The position numbers and the translations under genes were made by a program. Source: an uncultured Alphaproteobacteria bacterium (GTDB lineage: Bacteria > Pseudomonadota > Alphaproteobacteria > Rs-D84). Taken from it: a stretch of 64,000 nt of DNA. The stretch covers positions 270,990 to 334,989 of the forward strand of contig CALXOX010000001.1 of the NCBI GenBank assembly GCA_944390125.1, read 5' to 3'. The notes beneath the pieces were generated by a model. The model searched no databases, had not been told where the DNA came from, and saw only the letters and a program-made list of their open reading frames with translations. Shown here piece by piece: positions 1-8,766 of the stretch (within the stretch, counting starts at the first letter, position 1; each line of letters opens with the position of its first letter).

Positions 1-1950
1 AACCATCCATCCATCTCTGCCTATAGCACGATAAGCCGTCATATGAGCCCCACTTACAGCACCGTCCATATAACCAGGATTCCCGACTGAAATTTCTGAT
101 AAAACATTACCATCAGAAGTAATAAAAGCACTGACCCCAGAATAATTAGCACGCACTATCGGTAATCCAGATTCTATTGCATATCTGCGCACCATATCAA
201 GATGTTGATATGTTCCAGGAGTATTACCGAACCAAGTATCATTCGTAATATTTACAATAACATCTGGTGTCTCTGAATCAGGCAACAAAGAATCCGAAAA
301 AATAATTTCGTAGCAAATCGCCGGAGCAAACATCATATCATGGCCATTTATATCTATATTGATAATTTCTGGTCCATTACCTTTTGATAACTGTCCAGGA
401 GTCGGAATAATATCCCCAAAAGGTCTGTATTCACCAAACGGCACCAAATGAGATTTACTATATATTTTTTGAATTTCACCATTTGAATTGGCAACTATCA
501 TTGAATTATATAAAGCCCCTTCAGAATAGGATGTTGCACCGATAATAACATTATTTCCCAAGGCGCTTGCGATTGGCATATTATCATTATTCATAACAAC
601 AAACGGATAAGAAGTTTCTGGAAAAACAATCAATTCCGGATTTCCTGGCGCACTTGCTAAATCTATCAAAAAGCGAACATTTTCTGTGGCATTTCTAATC
701 GCCTCTTCCCTTGAATGTGTTGCTTTTTGTGCGGCACTTCTTGCCGGTTGAACCACGCGAATTATAGGCGTTGAATTATTAGCATCTTGCGCCCGCACCA
801 CATTTCTATATCCATAAAACGCGCCCAAAAATACCAATAAAATAAAAGCAAAAAACATAAACCAACAATATCTATTCTTGCGATTTTCAAACAACTCTGA
901 CGCAACAGCAATCAATCCAATAATAACAAAAGTTGTACCCAGTGCGCCCCACAAAGCCATTGAGTTTGCAAAAACAGGAAAAGGCATCATAATATTTGAA
1001 ATTGGGTTCCATGGAAAACCTGTAAACAACCATTCTCTAAACCATAAAACCAGAGTCCAAATTGCTGCGAACAAAATCGCTCTACACGCCGGATTCGTGC
1101 GTATACGTAAGATTACAACAAACGGAATTGCGAATATAATTCCACCTAATAAACCAATACCAAGCAATGCTGGAATTGTCCAAACAGCAAATTGCGCTGC
1201 CAGTTCCGGCACGACGTAAATAGAATTTACAACCCACCAAAACATAGCTACGGCATATACGGCACTAAATGGGAATACACGTGCAAAGGCCATAAAAACA
1301 CTTGGTCTTTTATTTTCACGAAGAATCAATTTATATGCACAAGCAATTGATATTATTGTCAACCACCATAAATTAGTTGGTGCAAATCCCAAAGCAGCTA
1401 ATCCCCCCAGTAAGGCCAAAGTAAGATATTGCCATATACTATTTGAACCAAACTTCAAACGATTAAAAAACGATAAAATTTTACTTCCTGGACAACAAGA
1501 CAATTCTTTGCAAGCCACAGAATCCTGCACATAGGGATTTTTTATTCCCATAGATTTTAATATTTCTGTTTCTTTGTTCTCCATAATCTCTGCTTCTTTA
1601 TCTTTGATATGGTCATAACCCTGTAAGTGCAACATTCCATGCACAATCATATGAGCAGTATGATCTTGAACAGAAATTTTTTCTTGTTTCGCTTCTTTCA
1701 AAATCGTATCTAAAGATATATAAATATCGCCCAACAAAATATCATCACCCAATTCAAAAGATAAAACATTTGTTGGTTTATCAATATTTCTATATTCACG
1801 ATTTATCTTATGAATTTCGCTATCATTTGTAAGTGTAATAGAAACTTCTGCATCTGCAGAAACATTCAGCGCCGCGGCATTCGCTATTTTTTCAAAATCA
1901 ATTTTATATTTGCGCCAACGTTTATCGTCATAATTTATATAGACTTTCAT
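1..1950 (-). CDS. ybeY-lnt: YbeY-Lnt fusion: rRNA endonuclease joined to apolipoprotein N-acyltransferase (partial)
   Basis: One uninterrupted frame runs from the ATG at 1950 to the left window edge (650 codons seen). Residues 1-145 are YbeY, the RNase for 16S rRNA maturation and ribosome quality control, with the zinc motif HGMLHLQGYDH (His104, His108, His114) and the usual YbeY C-terminal helix. A linker of about 25 residues, containing a Cys-Cys pair, leads into Lnt, the inner-membrane enzyme that N-acylates lipoproteins. Lnt has its hydrophobic helices from about residue 172 and a nitrilase domain with the full catalytic triad: Glu445 (VFPET), Lys499 (SKSHLVPFGE) and Cys546 (AICYE). By comparison with E. 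coli Lnt about 20 residues lie outside the window. In related bacteria ybeY and lnt are neighbours but separate genes. It is the last gene after the MucR and lysozyme genes, 15 bases behind the latter. Confidence 0.93.
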   Translation of the reverse strand, partial: MKVYINYDDKRWRKYKIDFEKIANAAALNVSADAEVSITLTNDSEIHKINREYRNIDKPTNVLSFELGDDILLGDIYISLDTILKEAKQEKISVQDHTAHMIVHGMLHLQGYDHIKDKEAEIMENKETEILKSMGIKNPYVQDSVACKELSCCPGSKILSFFNRLKFGSNSIWQYLTLALLGGLAALGFAPTNLWWLTIISIACAYKLILRENKRPSVFMAFARVFPFSAVYAVAMFWWVVNSIYVVPELAAQFAVWTIPALLGIGLLGGIIFAIPFVVILRIRTNPACRAILFAAIWTLVLWFREWLFTGFPWNPISNIMMPFPVFANSMALWGALGTTFVIIGLIAVASELFENRKNRYCWFMFFAFILLVFLGAFYGYRNVVRAQDANNSTPIIRVVQPARSAAQKATHSREEAIRNATENVRFLIDLASAPGNPELIVFPETSYPFVVMNNDNMPIASALGNNVIIGATSYSEGALYNSMIVANSNGEIQKIYSKSHLVPFGEYRPFGDIIPTPGQLSKGNGPEIINIDINGHDMMFAPAICYEIIFSDSLLPDSETPDVIVNITNDTWFGNTPGTYQHLDMVRRYAIESGLPIVRANYSGVSAFITSDGNVLSEISVGNPGYMDGAVSGAHMTAYRAIGRDGWMV

Positions 1951-1965
1951 TTATTACACCTATGT

Positions 1966-3882
1966 TTATGCAATATTTTCATTATCTTTTATAATTTGAT
2001 TAGATACAGAAGTTCTGCTGAACATATCAATTTTCTGAGCAGCGTCTATAAAAGCAATTGTTTTCTGTGAACGTAATTTTTTTACACGTTCGACATCTTT
2101 TTTCACGCTCATATTACCATTAGCAACAGACAATTTATAATTCGCCAACGCTTTATCGTAATCACCCAACTGCTCGTATGCGAAGCCAGCATTATACTGT
2201 GCAGCGGCATATTGACTTTTATCCCCTATTCTATGAAGAATTTCACGAGCATGTGCAATTGCATCTTCATATCTACCCAGATGGTTATAAGTAGCCGCCA
2301 AATCATTATGCAACAAGGCGTTATTTGGATAATTTTTTAACATATTTTCAAATTGCTCTGCTGCGTTTGCATAATCATTATTGCTATATGCAGCAATAGC
2401 GTTTTGATATAATTCGTCATATCCCAACGTATAGGTCTTTACTTCCACACTTTCACGTGCCTTTGTAATTTTGCTAAAATCTTTATTATCTAATTCACAT
2501 TGACCGTTTTGACAGAATGCCAAAACATCAGCTGGTAAGTAATCTCCTACTTTTTTCCAGTCCTGTAAACTTTGTCCTTTAACATTCACAGGATTTGCCA
2601 ACCATTTTTGAAATTCTGCATAAGTCTGCCTATTTACTTGGCGATTATCAAGATCACCTGTAAAGAACGCACTTTTTTCTTCGCCCATAACTCTAAAAAA
2701 CTCGTACATTCCGTTTACAGGGCAATTCAATAGCATTTGCGGTGTTATATCGCCAGTCAACAATCCTGCCTCCAACCAACGACGCCAATAAATGCCCCTG
2801 CCCCCGGCTAAAAAACCACCTAGTTTATCCGCAACTTCAGCTTTATCCGCCCCACCAAGCCATTGTTCACCAAAACTTGTCGCACTTTGTATTGGATATT
2901 CTGCAAAACATTTTTGTACCAACGAATCGGGTAAAGCATAACCATATTCTTCATACAATTTGCGTAATTCTGTAAATCTATTTTTATGGTTTTTATCACT
3001 GGCCGCTTCTATCAATTTAGAATAAGAATTATAAACAATAGAACTCATTCCCAACGCTTCATTTGTCGTTTTTATATCAACACCATTTTGGGCCACATCA
3101 TAGCAATAAAGAACGAAATAAGTTTCCCCCTCTTCCAAATGCCAACGCGCCAGTTCATAAGCTTCATCATTGGTTATGGGGGGGGTATTCATCGTAACCC
3201 GACTTCCGTCTTTCAATACAGTAGAACCAAAACCAATCGTCGGAATTCCTTTTGAATCTCTGTATGGGGCATGCATTCCATTTTCATCAGTATGTACACC
3301 TTCTTTTGCAATCAAGTCTGCAATTAAGAAAGGAGTTATTGGCTGCATCTTATTTAGAAACGCTTTATAAGTCCCTTGTGCCTGTTTTTCCGCCTGTTTG
3401 TCCGCGCGCCATTCTTTATAAGTTTGAACTGCATCTGGTCCGTATTCTGCCGCGACATAACCTGCACCTGAGACAGCAGTCAGTCCCAACCACCATAAAA
3501 TATGCGCATATAAATTCGGATATTTTTTTGCAAAAGAATCCAATTTCTTTGCTTTACCTTCATTATTCAATGCAATCTCTTTTTCTGCATAATGCTTTTC
3601 CATATTACGCAGAAAAGCGTTATCCAGCGTCAACCATCTTGCCAACGTCAGTAAAAATTGGCTGCCGCCAGCTGCCAGCCAGGCAGACCACTTCATCGTT
3701 CCTAAGCCAATTACAGCAGCAGTATCACGAAATACAGGATTCGAAACTTTTATACCCGCATCATCTTTTTGCTTTCTGCGTTCCTGAATATACTTAGCAG
3801 GCTTTTTTTTCTCTATAAATTTCCGTAATTTTTTTGCTGCTTCTTCAGGCATTGCAACAATTGTTCTAAATTTTTCCGACAT
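1966..3882 (-). CDS. membrane-anchored GH24 (T4-type) lysozyme with TPR repeats
   Basis: A 638-residue protein. Two hydrophobic stretches (about 56-84 and 127-147) precede a T4-lysozyme-like catalytic region with Glu194 (AKEG), Asp209 (YRD) and Thr215 (PTIGFG). These correspond to Glu11, Asp20 and Thr26 of T4 lysozyme, and the Asp-to-Thr spacing is the same. From about residue 490 the protein carries tandem TPR-like repeats (NNDYANAAEQFENML, GRYEDAIAHA, GDYDKALANY), which usually bind partner proteins. No cleavable signal peptide is visible; the N-terminus is basic and probably cytoplasmic. The enzymatic call is from motifs; the use (envelope remodelling, or a domesticated phage endolysin) is inferred. 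It lies 14 bases downstream of the MucR-like gene and shows an AAGG ribosome site. Confidence 0.78.
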   Translation of the reverse strand: MSEKFRTIVAMPEEAAKKLRKFIEKKKPAKYIQERRKQKDDAGIKVSNPVFRDTAAVIGLGTMKWSAWLAAGGSQFLLTLARWLTLDNAFLRNMEKHYAEKEIALNNEGKAKKLDSFAKKYPNLYAHILWWLGLTAVSGAGYVAAEYGPDAVQTYKEWRADKQAEKQAQGTYKAFLNKMQPITPFLIADLIAKEGVHTDENGMHAPYRDSKGIPTIGFGSTVLKDGSRVTMNTPPITNDEAYELARWHLEEGETYFVLYCYDVAQNGVDIKTTNEALGMSSIVYNSYSKLIEAASDKNHKNRFTELRKLYEEYGYALPDSLVQKCFAEYPIQSATSFGEQWLGGADKAEVADKLGGFLAGGRGIYWRRWLEAGLLTGDITPQMLLNCPVNGMYEFFRVMGEEKSAFFTGDLDNRQVNRQTYAEFQKWLANPVNVKGQSLQDWKKVGDYLPADVLAFCQNGQCELDNKDFSKITKARESVEVKTYTLGYDELYQNAIAAYSNNDYANAAEQFENMLKNYPNNALLHNDLAATYNHLGRYEDAIAHAREILHRIGDKSQYAAAQYNAGFAYEQLGDYDKALANYKLSVANGNMSVKKDVERVKKLRSQKTIAFIDAAQKIDMFSRTSVSNQIIKDNENIA

Positions 3883-3896
3883 AATAAAACCTTGTA

Positions 3897-4262
3897 TTAT
3901 TTTTTACCAAGTCCCGTTTTTTTAGCTATTTTAGAGCGACGAGCCGAATAATTAGGCGCAACAAACGGGTAATCGTCTGGCAATCCCCATTTTTGACGAT
4001 ACTGCTGAGGCGTCATATTAAACTTTCGTCTTACATACCTGCGCAGCATAATATGCCATGTACCATCTTCCAAACATTGAATTTTATCTGGTCTGACAGA
4101 ATCCGCAATTTGTTGTTTTGAAACAGACGCGCCACGTAAACTTTCCCTAGCGCATCTTACTGCTTCTTCTAACGATAAACCAGGGTTAGCAGCAATTGCT
4201 GCGGCCGCTAAATTTGCAACAGCCAAAGTAAATTCAGGCGAGTCTTTATTTACACTTACCAA
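3897..4262 (-). CDS. MucR/Ros-family transcriptional regulator lacking the zinc ligands
   Basis: A 121-residue protein with the MucR/Ros C-terminal signature (NMTPQQYRQKWGLP, then YPFVAPNYSARRSKIAKKTGLG). MucR proteins are H-NS-like global regulators in Alphaproteobacteria that bind AT-rich DNA. The zinc site is degraded: of the Ros Cys-Cys-His-His set only Cys63 remains, and the other positions are Asp66, Tyr76 and Lys80. Some family members fold without zinc, so DNA binding may survive. The start is TTG at 4262 behind a GTGAGG ribosome site, since no ATG fits. It heads the unit with the lysozyme and YbeY-Lnt genes and is divergent from rarA. Confidence 0.88.
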   Translation of the reverse strand: MVSVNKDSPEFTLAVANLAAAAIAANPGLSLEEAVRCARESLRGASVSKQQIADSVRPDKIQCLEDGTWHIMLRRYVRRKFNMTPQQYRQKWGLPDDYPFVAPNYSARRSKIAKKTGLGKK

Positions 4263-4293
4263 TTGAAAACCTCACTCTTATTTATTAGAATTT

Positions 4294-4299
4294 ATTATA
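4294..4299 (-). promoter_or_regulatory. -10 box for the MucR-like gene
   Basis: A perfect TATAAT on the minus strand lies about 30 bases before the TTG start of the regulator. I see no convincing -35 element. The intergenic stretch also serves rarA in the other direction. Confidence 0.35.
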
Positions 4300-4338
4300 T
4301 CACAAATAGTTTATAAATAAAACCTAAGTAAAACAAAA

Positions 4339-5622
4339 ATGACCACGGAAAACAGACCCTTAGCCGACCTAATGCGTCCGACAACGATTGATGAAATTGT
4401 CGGTCAAAGACAGCTACTTGGCGAAAATGGCCTTGTTCGCCGTATGGTTGATAATCATAAATTATCAAATTTAATTTTATGGGGTCCACCGGGATGCGGT
4501 AAGACAACAATTGCGCGTGCACTGGCCAAATCAGTTGATATGGATTTTGTACCAATGTCAGCTGTTTTTTCAGGAACAGCAGATATAAAAAAAGCAATGG
4601 AAGCAGCGCGTATGAACCGTGAAATCGGACGATCAACCCTGTTATTCATAGACGAAATACATCGCTTTAATAAAACACAACAAGATACATTATTGCCATA
4701 TCTTGAAGATGGTACAGTTGTGTTTATGGGTGCAACTACAGAAAATCCAAGTTTCAATTTGAACAATGCGTTATTGTCACGTTGTCACGTTGGCGTACTG
4801 CAGCCACTATCTACGGAAGATTTAATGACTTTAATAAGTCGTGCAGAAGAATACCTTGGTAAAAAACTACCATTGGATGAATCGGCAAGATTACATTTGG
4901 CAAAGATGGCAGATGGAGATGCCCGTTTCTTATTAAACACAATCGAATATTTGTCCAATGCTAATTTTAAGAAAAAACTATCGCCTGACGCGCTAGATAC
5001 AGCAATTCAAAAGCGAGCACCATTATCCGACAAATCTGGTGACGAACATTATAATCTGATTTCGGCTGTTCATAAATCGTTACGCGCCAGTGATACAGAT
5101 GCTGCATTGTATTGGACAGCACGTATGATGACATCTGGTCAAGACCCAATGTACTTATTTCGACGTTTAACCCGCTTTGCCATGGAAGACATAGGCCTAG
5201 CCGACCCAAACGCAATGCAAATTGCATTATCTGCTTGGCAAGTATACGAACGTATGGGCAGTCCAGAAGGTGATTTAGCACTAACAGAATTAGTAATTTA
5301 TCTGGGCACAGCCCCTAAAAGTACTGCAAATTATCGTGCACAGAATGCAGCATATCAGGCAGCAAGAGATACCGGCAGTTTAATGCCACCGAAAAACATA
5401 TTAAACGCTCCAACGCGCATGATGAAAGAAATGGGATACGGCGCTGGATACATATACGAGCCAGACACAGCATCTGGATTCAGCGGTCAAAATTGTTTTC
5501 CTGAATCGATGGAGCGCCAAACATTCTATCGTCCAATAGAACGTGGTTTTGAACGTGAAATAAAAAAACGTTTAGAATATTGGGACTCTCTTAGAAAAAA
5601 GATAAACAAAGATAAAAACTAA
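4339..5622 (+). CDS. rarA: replication-associated recombination protein A (RarA/MgsA AAA+ ATPase)
   Basis: A 427-residue AAA+ protein of the clamp-loader type that acts at stalled forks. It has Walker A GPPGCGKT (49-56), Walker B LLFIDEIHRF (101-110), and the family segments ATTENPSF and LLSRCHV. The C-terminal half carries the helical tetramerisation region (LVIYLGTAPKS, NPPTRMMKE-like). Length is normal. The ribosome site is poor. Its stop overlaps the fabD stop by a few bases, so the two genes are strictly convergent with no room for a terminator. Confidence 0.95.
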   Translation: MTTENRPLADLMRPTTIDEIVGQRQLLGENGLVRRMVDNHKLSNLILWGPPGCGKTTIARALAKSVDMDFVPMSAVFSGTADIKKAMEAARMNREIGRSTLLFIDEIHRFNKTQQDTLLPYLEDGTVVFMGATTENPSFNLNNALLSRCHVGVLQPLSTEDLMTLISRAEEYLGKKLPLDESARLHLAKMADGDARFLLNTIEYLSNANFKKKLSPDALDTAIQKRAPLSDKSGDEHYNLISAVHKSLRASDTDAALYWTARMMTSGQDPMYLFRRLTRFAMEDIGLADPNAMQIALSAWQVYERMGSPEGDLALTELVIYLGTAPKSTANYRAQNAAYQAARDTGSLMPPKNILNAPTRMMKEMGYGAGYIYEPDTASGFSGQNCFPESMERQTFYRPIERGFEREIKKRLEYWDSLRKKINKDKN

Positions 5623-6584
5623 CGAGAAATCGAGTTAGCAATATTTTCAATCATTGTTTGTACATTTCTCAATCTATCTGTGTTGTAAGCATTCACACCA
5701 ACATTTGCTCTACTTATTAGACCGCTCAAAACCTTACCCGGTCCTAATTCATAAGCACTTGTAATATTATATTCTGGTAGTTTTTCCATGATTTCAAACC
5801 AGCGCACCCCATGTGTCATTTGATCTGACAAAGCATCTTTCACGTCTTGTGGGTTAGACATAACATTTGCGGTCTGGTTAGAAAACCAATTTGTTTTAGG
5901 AGATTGTACATCAATACTTTCCAACCGCTTACGTAATAAAATTTGAGCATTCTCCATCAACGCACAATGTGCAGGCACCGCAACATTTAAACGCTTTGCA
6001 ACACGTGCCCCCCTTTCTTTCGCGCGCAAAATAACTGCATCAAGTGCCTCATTCTGACCACTAATTGTGAACTGGTCACGTGCATTATGATTGGAAATTG
6101 CTGCATACCCATGTCCTGTTGCGGCCAACAAACACATTTCTACATCTTCTTTTCCAAGCCCCGCAATACACGCCATACCACCACCAGATTTATCCACCAT
6201 AGACATATAACTAGAACGTGCAGATAACAGACGAACCGCATCTTCAAAAGATATACTGCCAGCACAATGCAACGCAGAATACTGCCCCATTGAATGTCCA
6301 GTTATTGCGTATCCAATCTGATATAAAGGCCTGTCAAATTGCTTTTCTAATAACCGTGCAATTGAAACAGAATGAGCAAATGTCCCCAAGGACGTAATTT
6401 CTGGGGTATTCAATTCTTCTATTGGGCCCTCAAAACATAACTTAGCAATATTTTTATGTGAAATATCAGACACCTGTTCAAAAGTATGCCTAACCGTTTC
6501 ATACTCTTTGAACAAATCCTGTGCCATACCAATACGTTGAGCACCCTGCCCAGGAAAAACAAAAGCTATCTTTTCTTTTATCAT
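5619..6584 (-). CDS. fabD: malonyl-CoA:ACP transacylase FabD
   Basis: This enzyme loads malonate onto acyl carrier protein for fatty-acid synthesis. Features are FPGQGAQ near the N-terminus, the nucleophile motif GHSMG (Ser98; the family usually has GHSLG), the SARSSYM arginine and the AVPAHCALM histidine. I start at the ATG at 6584 because the 15 upstream in-frame codons encode a hydrophobic tail unlike any FabD. That gives 321 residues, the family norm. It stands alone: no acpP, fabG or fabH is nearby. A terminator belonging to the next gene lies upstream. Confidence 0.95.
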   Translation of the reverse strand: MIKEKIAFVFPGQGAQRIGMAQDLFKEYETVRHTFEQVSDISHKNIAKLCFEGPIEELNTPEITSLGTFAHSVSIARLLEKQFDRPLYQIGYAITGHSMGQYSALHCAGSISFEDAVRLLSARSSYMSMVDKSGGGMACIAGLGKEDVEMCLLAATGHGYAAISNHNARDQFTISGQNEALDAVILRAKERGARVAKRLNVAVPAHCALMENAQILLRKRLESIDVQSPKTNWFSNQTANVMSNPQDVKDALSDQMTHGVRWFEIMEKLPEYNITSAYELGPGKVLSGLISRANVGVNAYNTDRLRNVQTMIENIANSISR

Positions 6585-6640
6585 AAGAATAATTATTGCA
6601 CTAAAAACAAAAATGTCAACAAAATACAATCAAAAATAAA

Positions 6641-6667
6641 CCCCCGCGCCAAGGCGGGGATTTTTTA
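6641..6667 (-). terminator. intrinsic terminator after the 241-residue barrel gene
   Basis: A GC-rich hairpin (CCCCGC pairing with GCGGGG) has T-rich flanks on both strands and sits just after the barrel gene stop. It can work in either direction but only the minus-strand gene needs it. Confidence 0.75.
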
Positions 6668-6668
6668 T

Positions 6669-7394
6669 TTAGAACAAAACGTTCACATTCACACCGACTT
6701 GCAAATCGTCGCTTTCAAACTCATAGTCTAAATGCGCTGCATATTGCGTACGTCCATATTGACGTATAATCTTTCCACCCAACCATTCTTGGTTATAGTG
6801 AGGGTTCGTCGCTTTACGTAAAGTAAACTGAGCACCTAAACGCCAATCTGGTGCGATTCGAAAATAGGCTTCTGGAGTAGCATCAATAAATGCCATACCG
6901 CGTTCATCATCAAAAATCCAACTAGATTTAATTGTCGCCGCCAGCGTCATACCAGCCCATTGGCGCCCAAAACGATATCCAGCATAATAAGTTGAATCAG
7001 CAAAATCTGGCGTACGAACATGTGAAGAACCACCGACCTTCAATCCAAACAAAACATCAGATATAATATGTGCACTATTACCACCAGCTGTTCCAACACG
7101 ATATACTCCGCCTAAATCTACAGCAGAGAAACCATCTTCTGGTCCATCAAAATCCTGCTGAAAATGTACATTTGCGGCAATTGTTAAACGACTATTGATA
7201 CCATAAGAGAGCTCTTGTCCAAGACGCAAGACATTATCCCAATATGTTAAAGTAGTTTCAGACAGAACATGCTGTTCACTCAACATATATAACGGATCAG
7301 AAGTATCTAAATCCAAGCCATCAGCACGTGCATCCGACAAGACTGGAAACAAACCGACAAAAAACGCAAAAAAGGTAATTAAAAACTTACGCAT
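6669..7394 (-). CDS. putative outer-membrane beta-barrel protein
   Basis: A 241-residue protein with a signal peptide (MRKFLITFFAFFVGLFPVLSD...ARA). Alternating-pattern strands follow (LTYWDNVLRLGQELSYGI, STYYAGYRFGRQWAGMTLAA), and the last residue is phenylalanine (VNVNVLF), the hallmark recognised by the BAM machine. I start at the ATG at 7394, which has a strong AGGGGAG ribosome site, not at an upstream in-frame codon. I cannot assign a substrate. It follows another barrel gene of similar design, and the two may be distant paralogues. Confidence 0.7.
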   Translation of the reverse strand: MRKFLITFFAFFVGLFPVLSDARADGLDLDTSDPLYMLSEQHVLSETTLTYWDNVLRLGQELSYGINSRLTIAANVHFQQDFDGPEDGFSAVDLGGVYRVGTAGGNSAHIISDVLFGLKVGGSSHVRTPDFADSTYYAGYRFGRQWAGMTLAATIKSSWIFDDERGMAFIDATPEAYFRIAPDWRLGAQFTLRKATNPHYNQEWLGGKIIRQYGRTQYAAHLDYEFESDDLQVGVNVNVLF

Positions 7395-7422
7395 CTCTCC
7401 CCTTCCTATTTTCAATGGAAAA

Positions 7423-7452
7423 ATCCGGGGCACCATAAGTCAGCACCCCGGA
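7423..7452 (-). terminator. terminator or attenuator between the two barrel genes
   Basis: CCGGGG (7425-7430) pairs with CCCCGG (7446-7451), and ATTTTT follows on the minus strand. It would end most transcripts of the 401-residue barrel gene before the second one. Confidence 0.6.
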
Positions 7453-7465
7453 AACGAAACAACTT

Positions 7466-8671
7466 TTAGAACATAAATATAGCTTGTAATCCAACAGAAG
7501 CTTCTGAGTAATTATCTATATTCGCTGTTCCCATTCTGCGGAAAACACCGTCAACCGCATCCGTCTGCCAGAAAGACAAATCCTTTCCATCTGCAGAATC
7601 CCAGACCGCCATCTTACCATACAAGTTCAACGCGAACCAATCGTTCGGCTGCCATCCAATTGCAGCTTTCAAACTTGCCTGATTATGCCAATCATAATTT
7701 CCAACAATGGCTTCAAAGTTCAGGGTCCAATCTTCATCTAACACACTGAACACACCGACACCACCTTCAAAATAGAAAGTATTGTCAGCATCTGTATTAT
7801 ACGCCAAAAAGAATGTAGCTTCTTTACCGTCTTCTGTATTACCTGTTATACCATTGCCATAAGAATTACCCTCAAAGTTCATATACCAACCACGAACTAA
7901 ACCGTATATAGTAGAAGAACTAACTTTATAACCAGCTTTCAAATCCAAAACTATATTATTAGAAATATCTTGCTGATACTGATAGTAACCAGACAAAGTT
8001 GCAATCCAATCTGTTGTATCAACGAAACGCCATTGTAATCCTAACCCCATCAAGTTCAAGCCGCTATCATCCATGGTATCATCTGGTGCAACCGCCCAAT
8101 CAAATTTATAATCAGACATATCAAAGCGAGCCATTGCCAAAACAGACAAAGTATCCGTAATACCATAACTGAAGTCTTCTTTAATAGAAAACTGACTCAT
8201 ATCCCATTTACCATTTGGGTCAGAAATAGTTACATCTGTCACAGGTGTTAAAAACATATCATAAGAATTCATATTATAAGACAAATCTGTAACTGATCCG
8301 AACTTACCTTTTGTTGGCTGGAAGAAAGGATGAGCCAAATAATATTTACGCTTTAATTCTGTACGATATGTTTCAGCACGAGTCGTACGAACCGTTGCTG
8401 CAGAATTACCGCTGTCATATTGCTTATACAAAGCGCTACGATTTGCGGGCTGGGTATAGTATATATTTCTAGCATCTGCCTCGTCATAAGTTTTTGTTGT
8501 TGAACGAGTTGTGTACTTCTCATAATTTACCTGAGTACGTTCACGAACAGCAGGCATTCCTGTCAAATCCGCACTAGACGCAGCGCGTGTACCAGAATTA
8601 GTTGCAGCCAATACCGGCGTCGCTCCAAACAATACCGCCAATGCGGCGAACATAGACAAATGCTTTATCAT
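7466..8671 (-). CDS. putative outer-membrane beta-barrel protein with periplasmic N-terminal region
   Basis: A 401-residue protein with a clear signal peptide cleaved after about residue 22 (PVLAA). A low-complexity polar stretch rich in Thr, Arg and Tyr follows (about 25-110). Then comes a long alternating beta pattern with aromatic girdles (YGITDTLSVLAMARFDMS, WIATLSGYYQYQQD, NDWFALNLYGKMAVWD) ending in Phe (LQAIFMF). This is a typical BAM-inserted barrel. Function is unknown. An AAGGAG-type ribosome site precedes the ATG, and a perfect TATAAT on the minus strand at 8696-8701 suggests its own promoter behind the ftsK terminator. Confidence 0.72.
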   Translation of the reverse strand: MIKHLSMFAALAVLFGATPVLAATNSGTRAASSADLTGMPAVRERTQVNYEKYTTRSTTKTYDEADARNIYYTQPANRSALYKQYDSGNSAATVRTTRAETYRTELKRKYYLAHPFFQPTKGKFGSVTDLSYNMNSYDMFLTPVTDVTISDPNGKWDMSQFSIKEDFSYGITDTLSVLAMARFDMSDYKFDWAVAPDDTMDDSGLNLMGLGLQWRFVDTTDWIATLSGYYQYQQDISNNIVLDLKAGYKVSSSTIYGLVRGWYMNFEGNSYGNGITGNTEDGKEATFFLAYNTDADNTFYFEGGVGVFSVLDEDWTLNFEAIVGNYDWHNQASLKAAIGWQPNDWFALNLYGKMAVWDSADGKDLSFWQTDAVDGVFRRMGTANIDNYSEASVGLQAIFMF

Positions 8672-8733
8672 TATAAAATTCTCCTTTTTGTAAAAATTAT
8701 ATCATAAAACAGCCCTACAAAAAAGAAATAAAA

Positions 8734-8762
8734 CGTAAAAATCCGCCATATGGCGGATTTCC
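8734..8762 (-). terminator. ftsK terminator
   Basis: A perfect 20-base palindrome at 8740-8759 (AATCCGCC arms) is followed on the minus strand by a T run, directly behind the ftsK stop. Confidence 0.8.
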
Positions 8763-8766
8763 TATT

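Noticed and set aside
3252-3797. 181-codon plus-strand ORF
   Set aside because: It lies wholly inside the lysozyme/TPR gene on the opposite strand, with no ribosome site and a composition rich in Leu, Pro and His typical of antisense frames.
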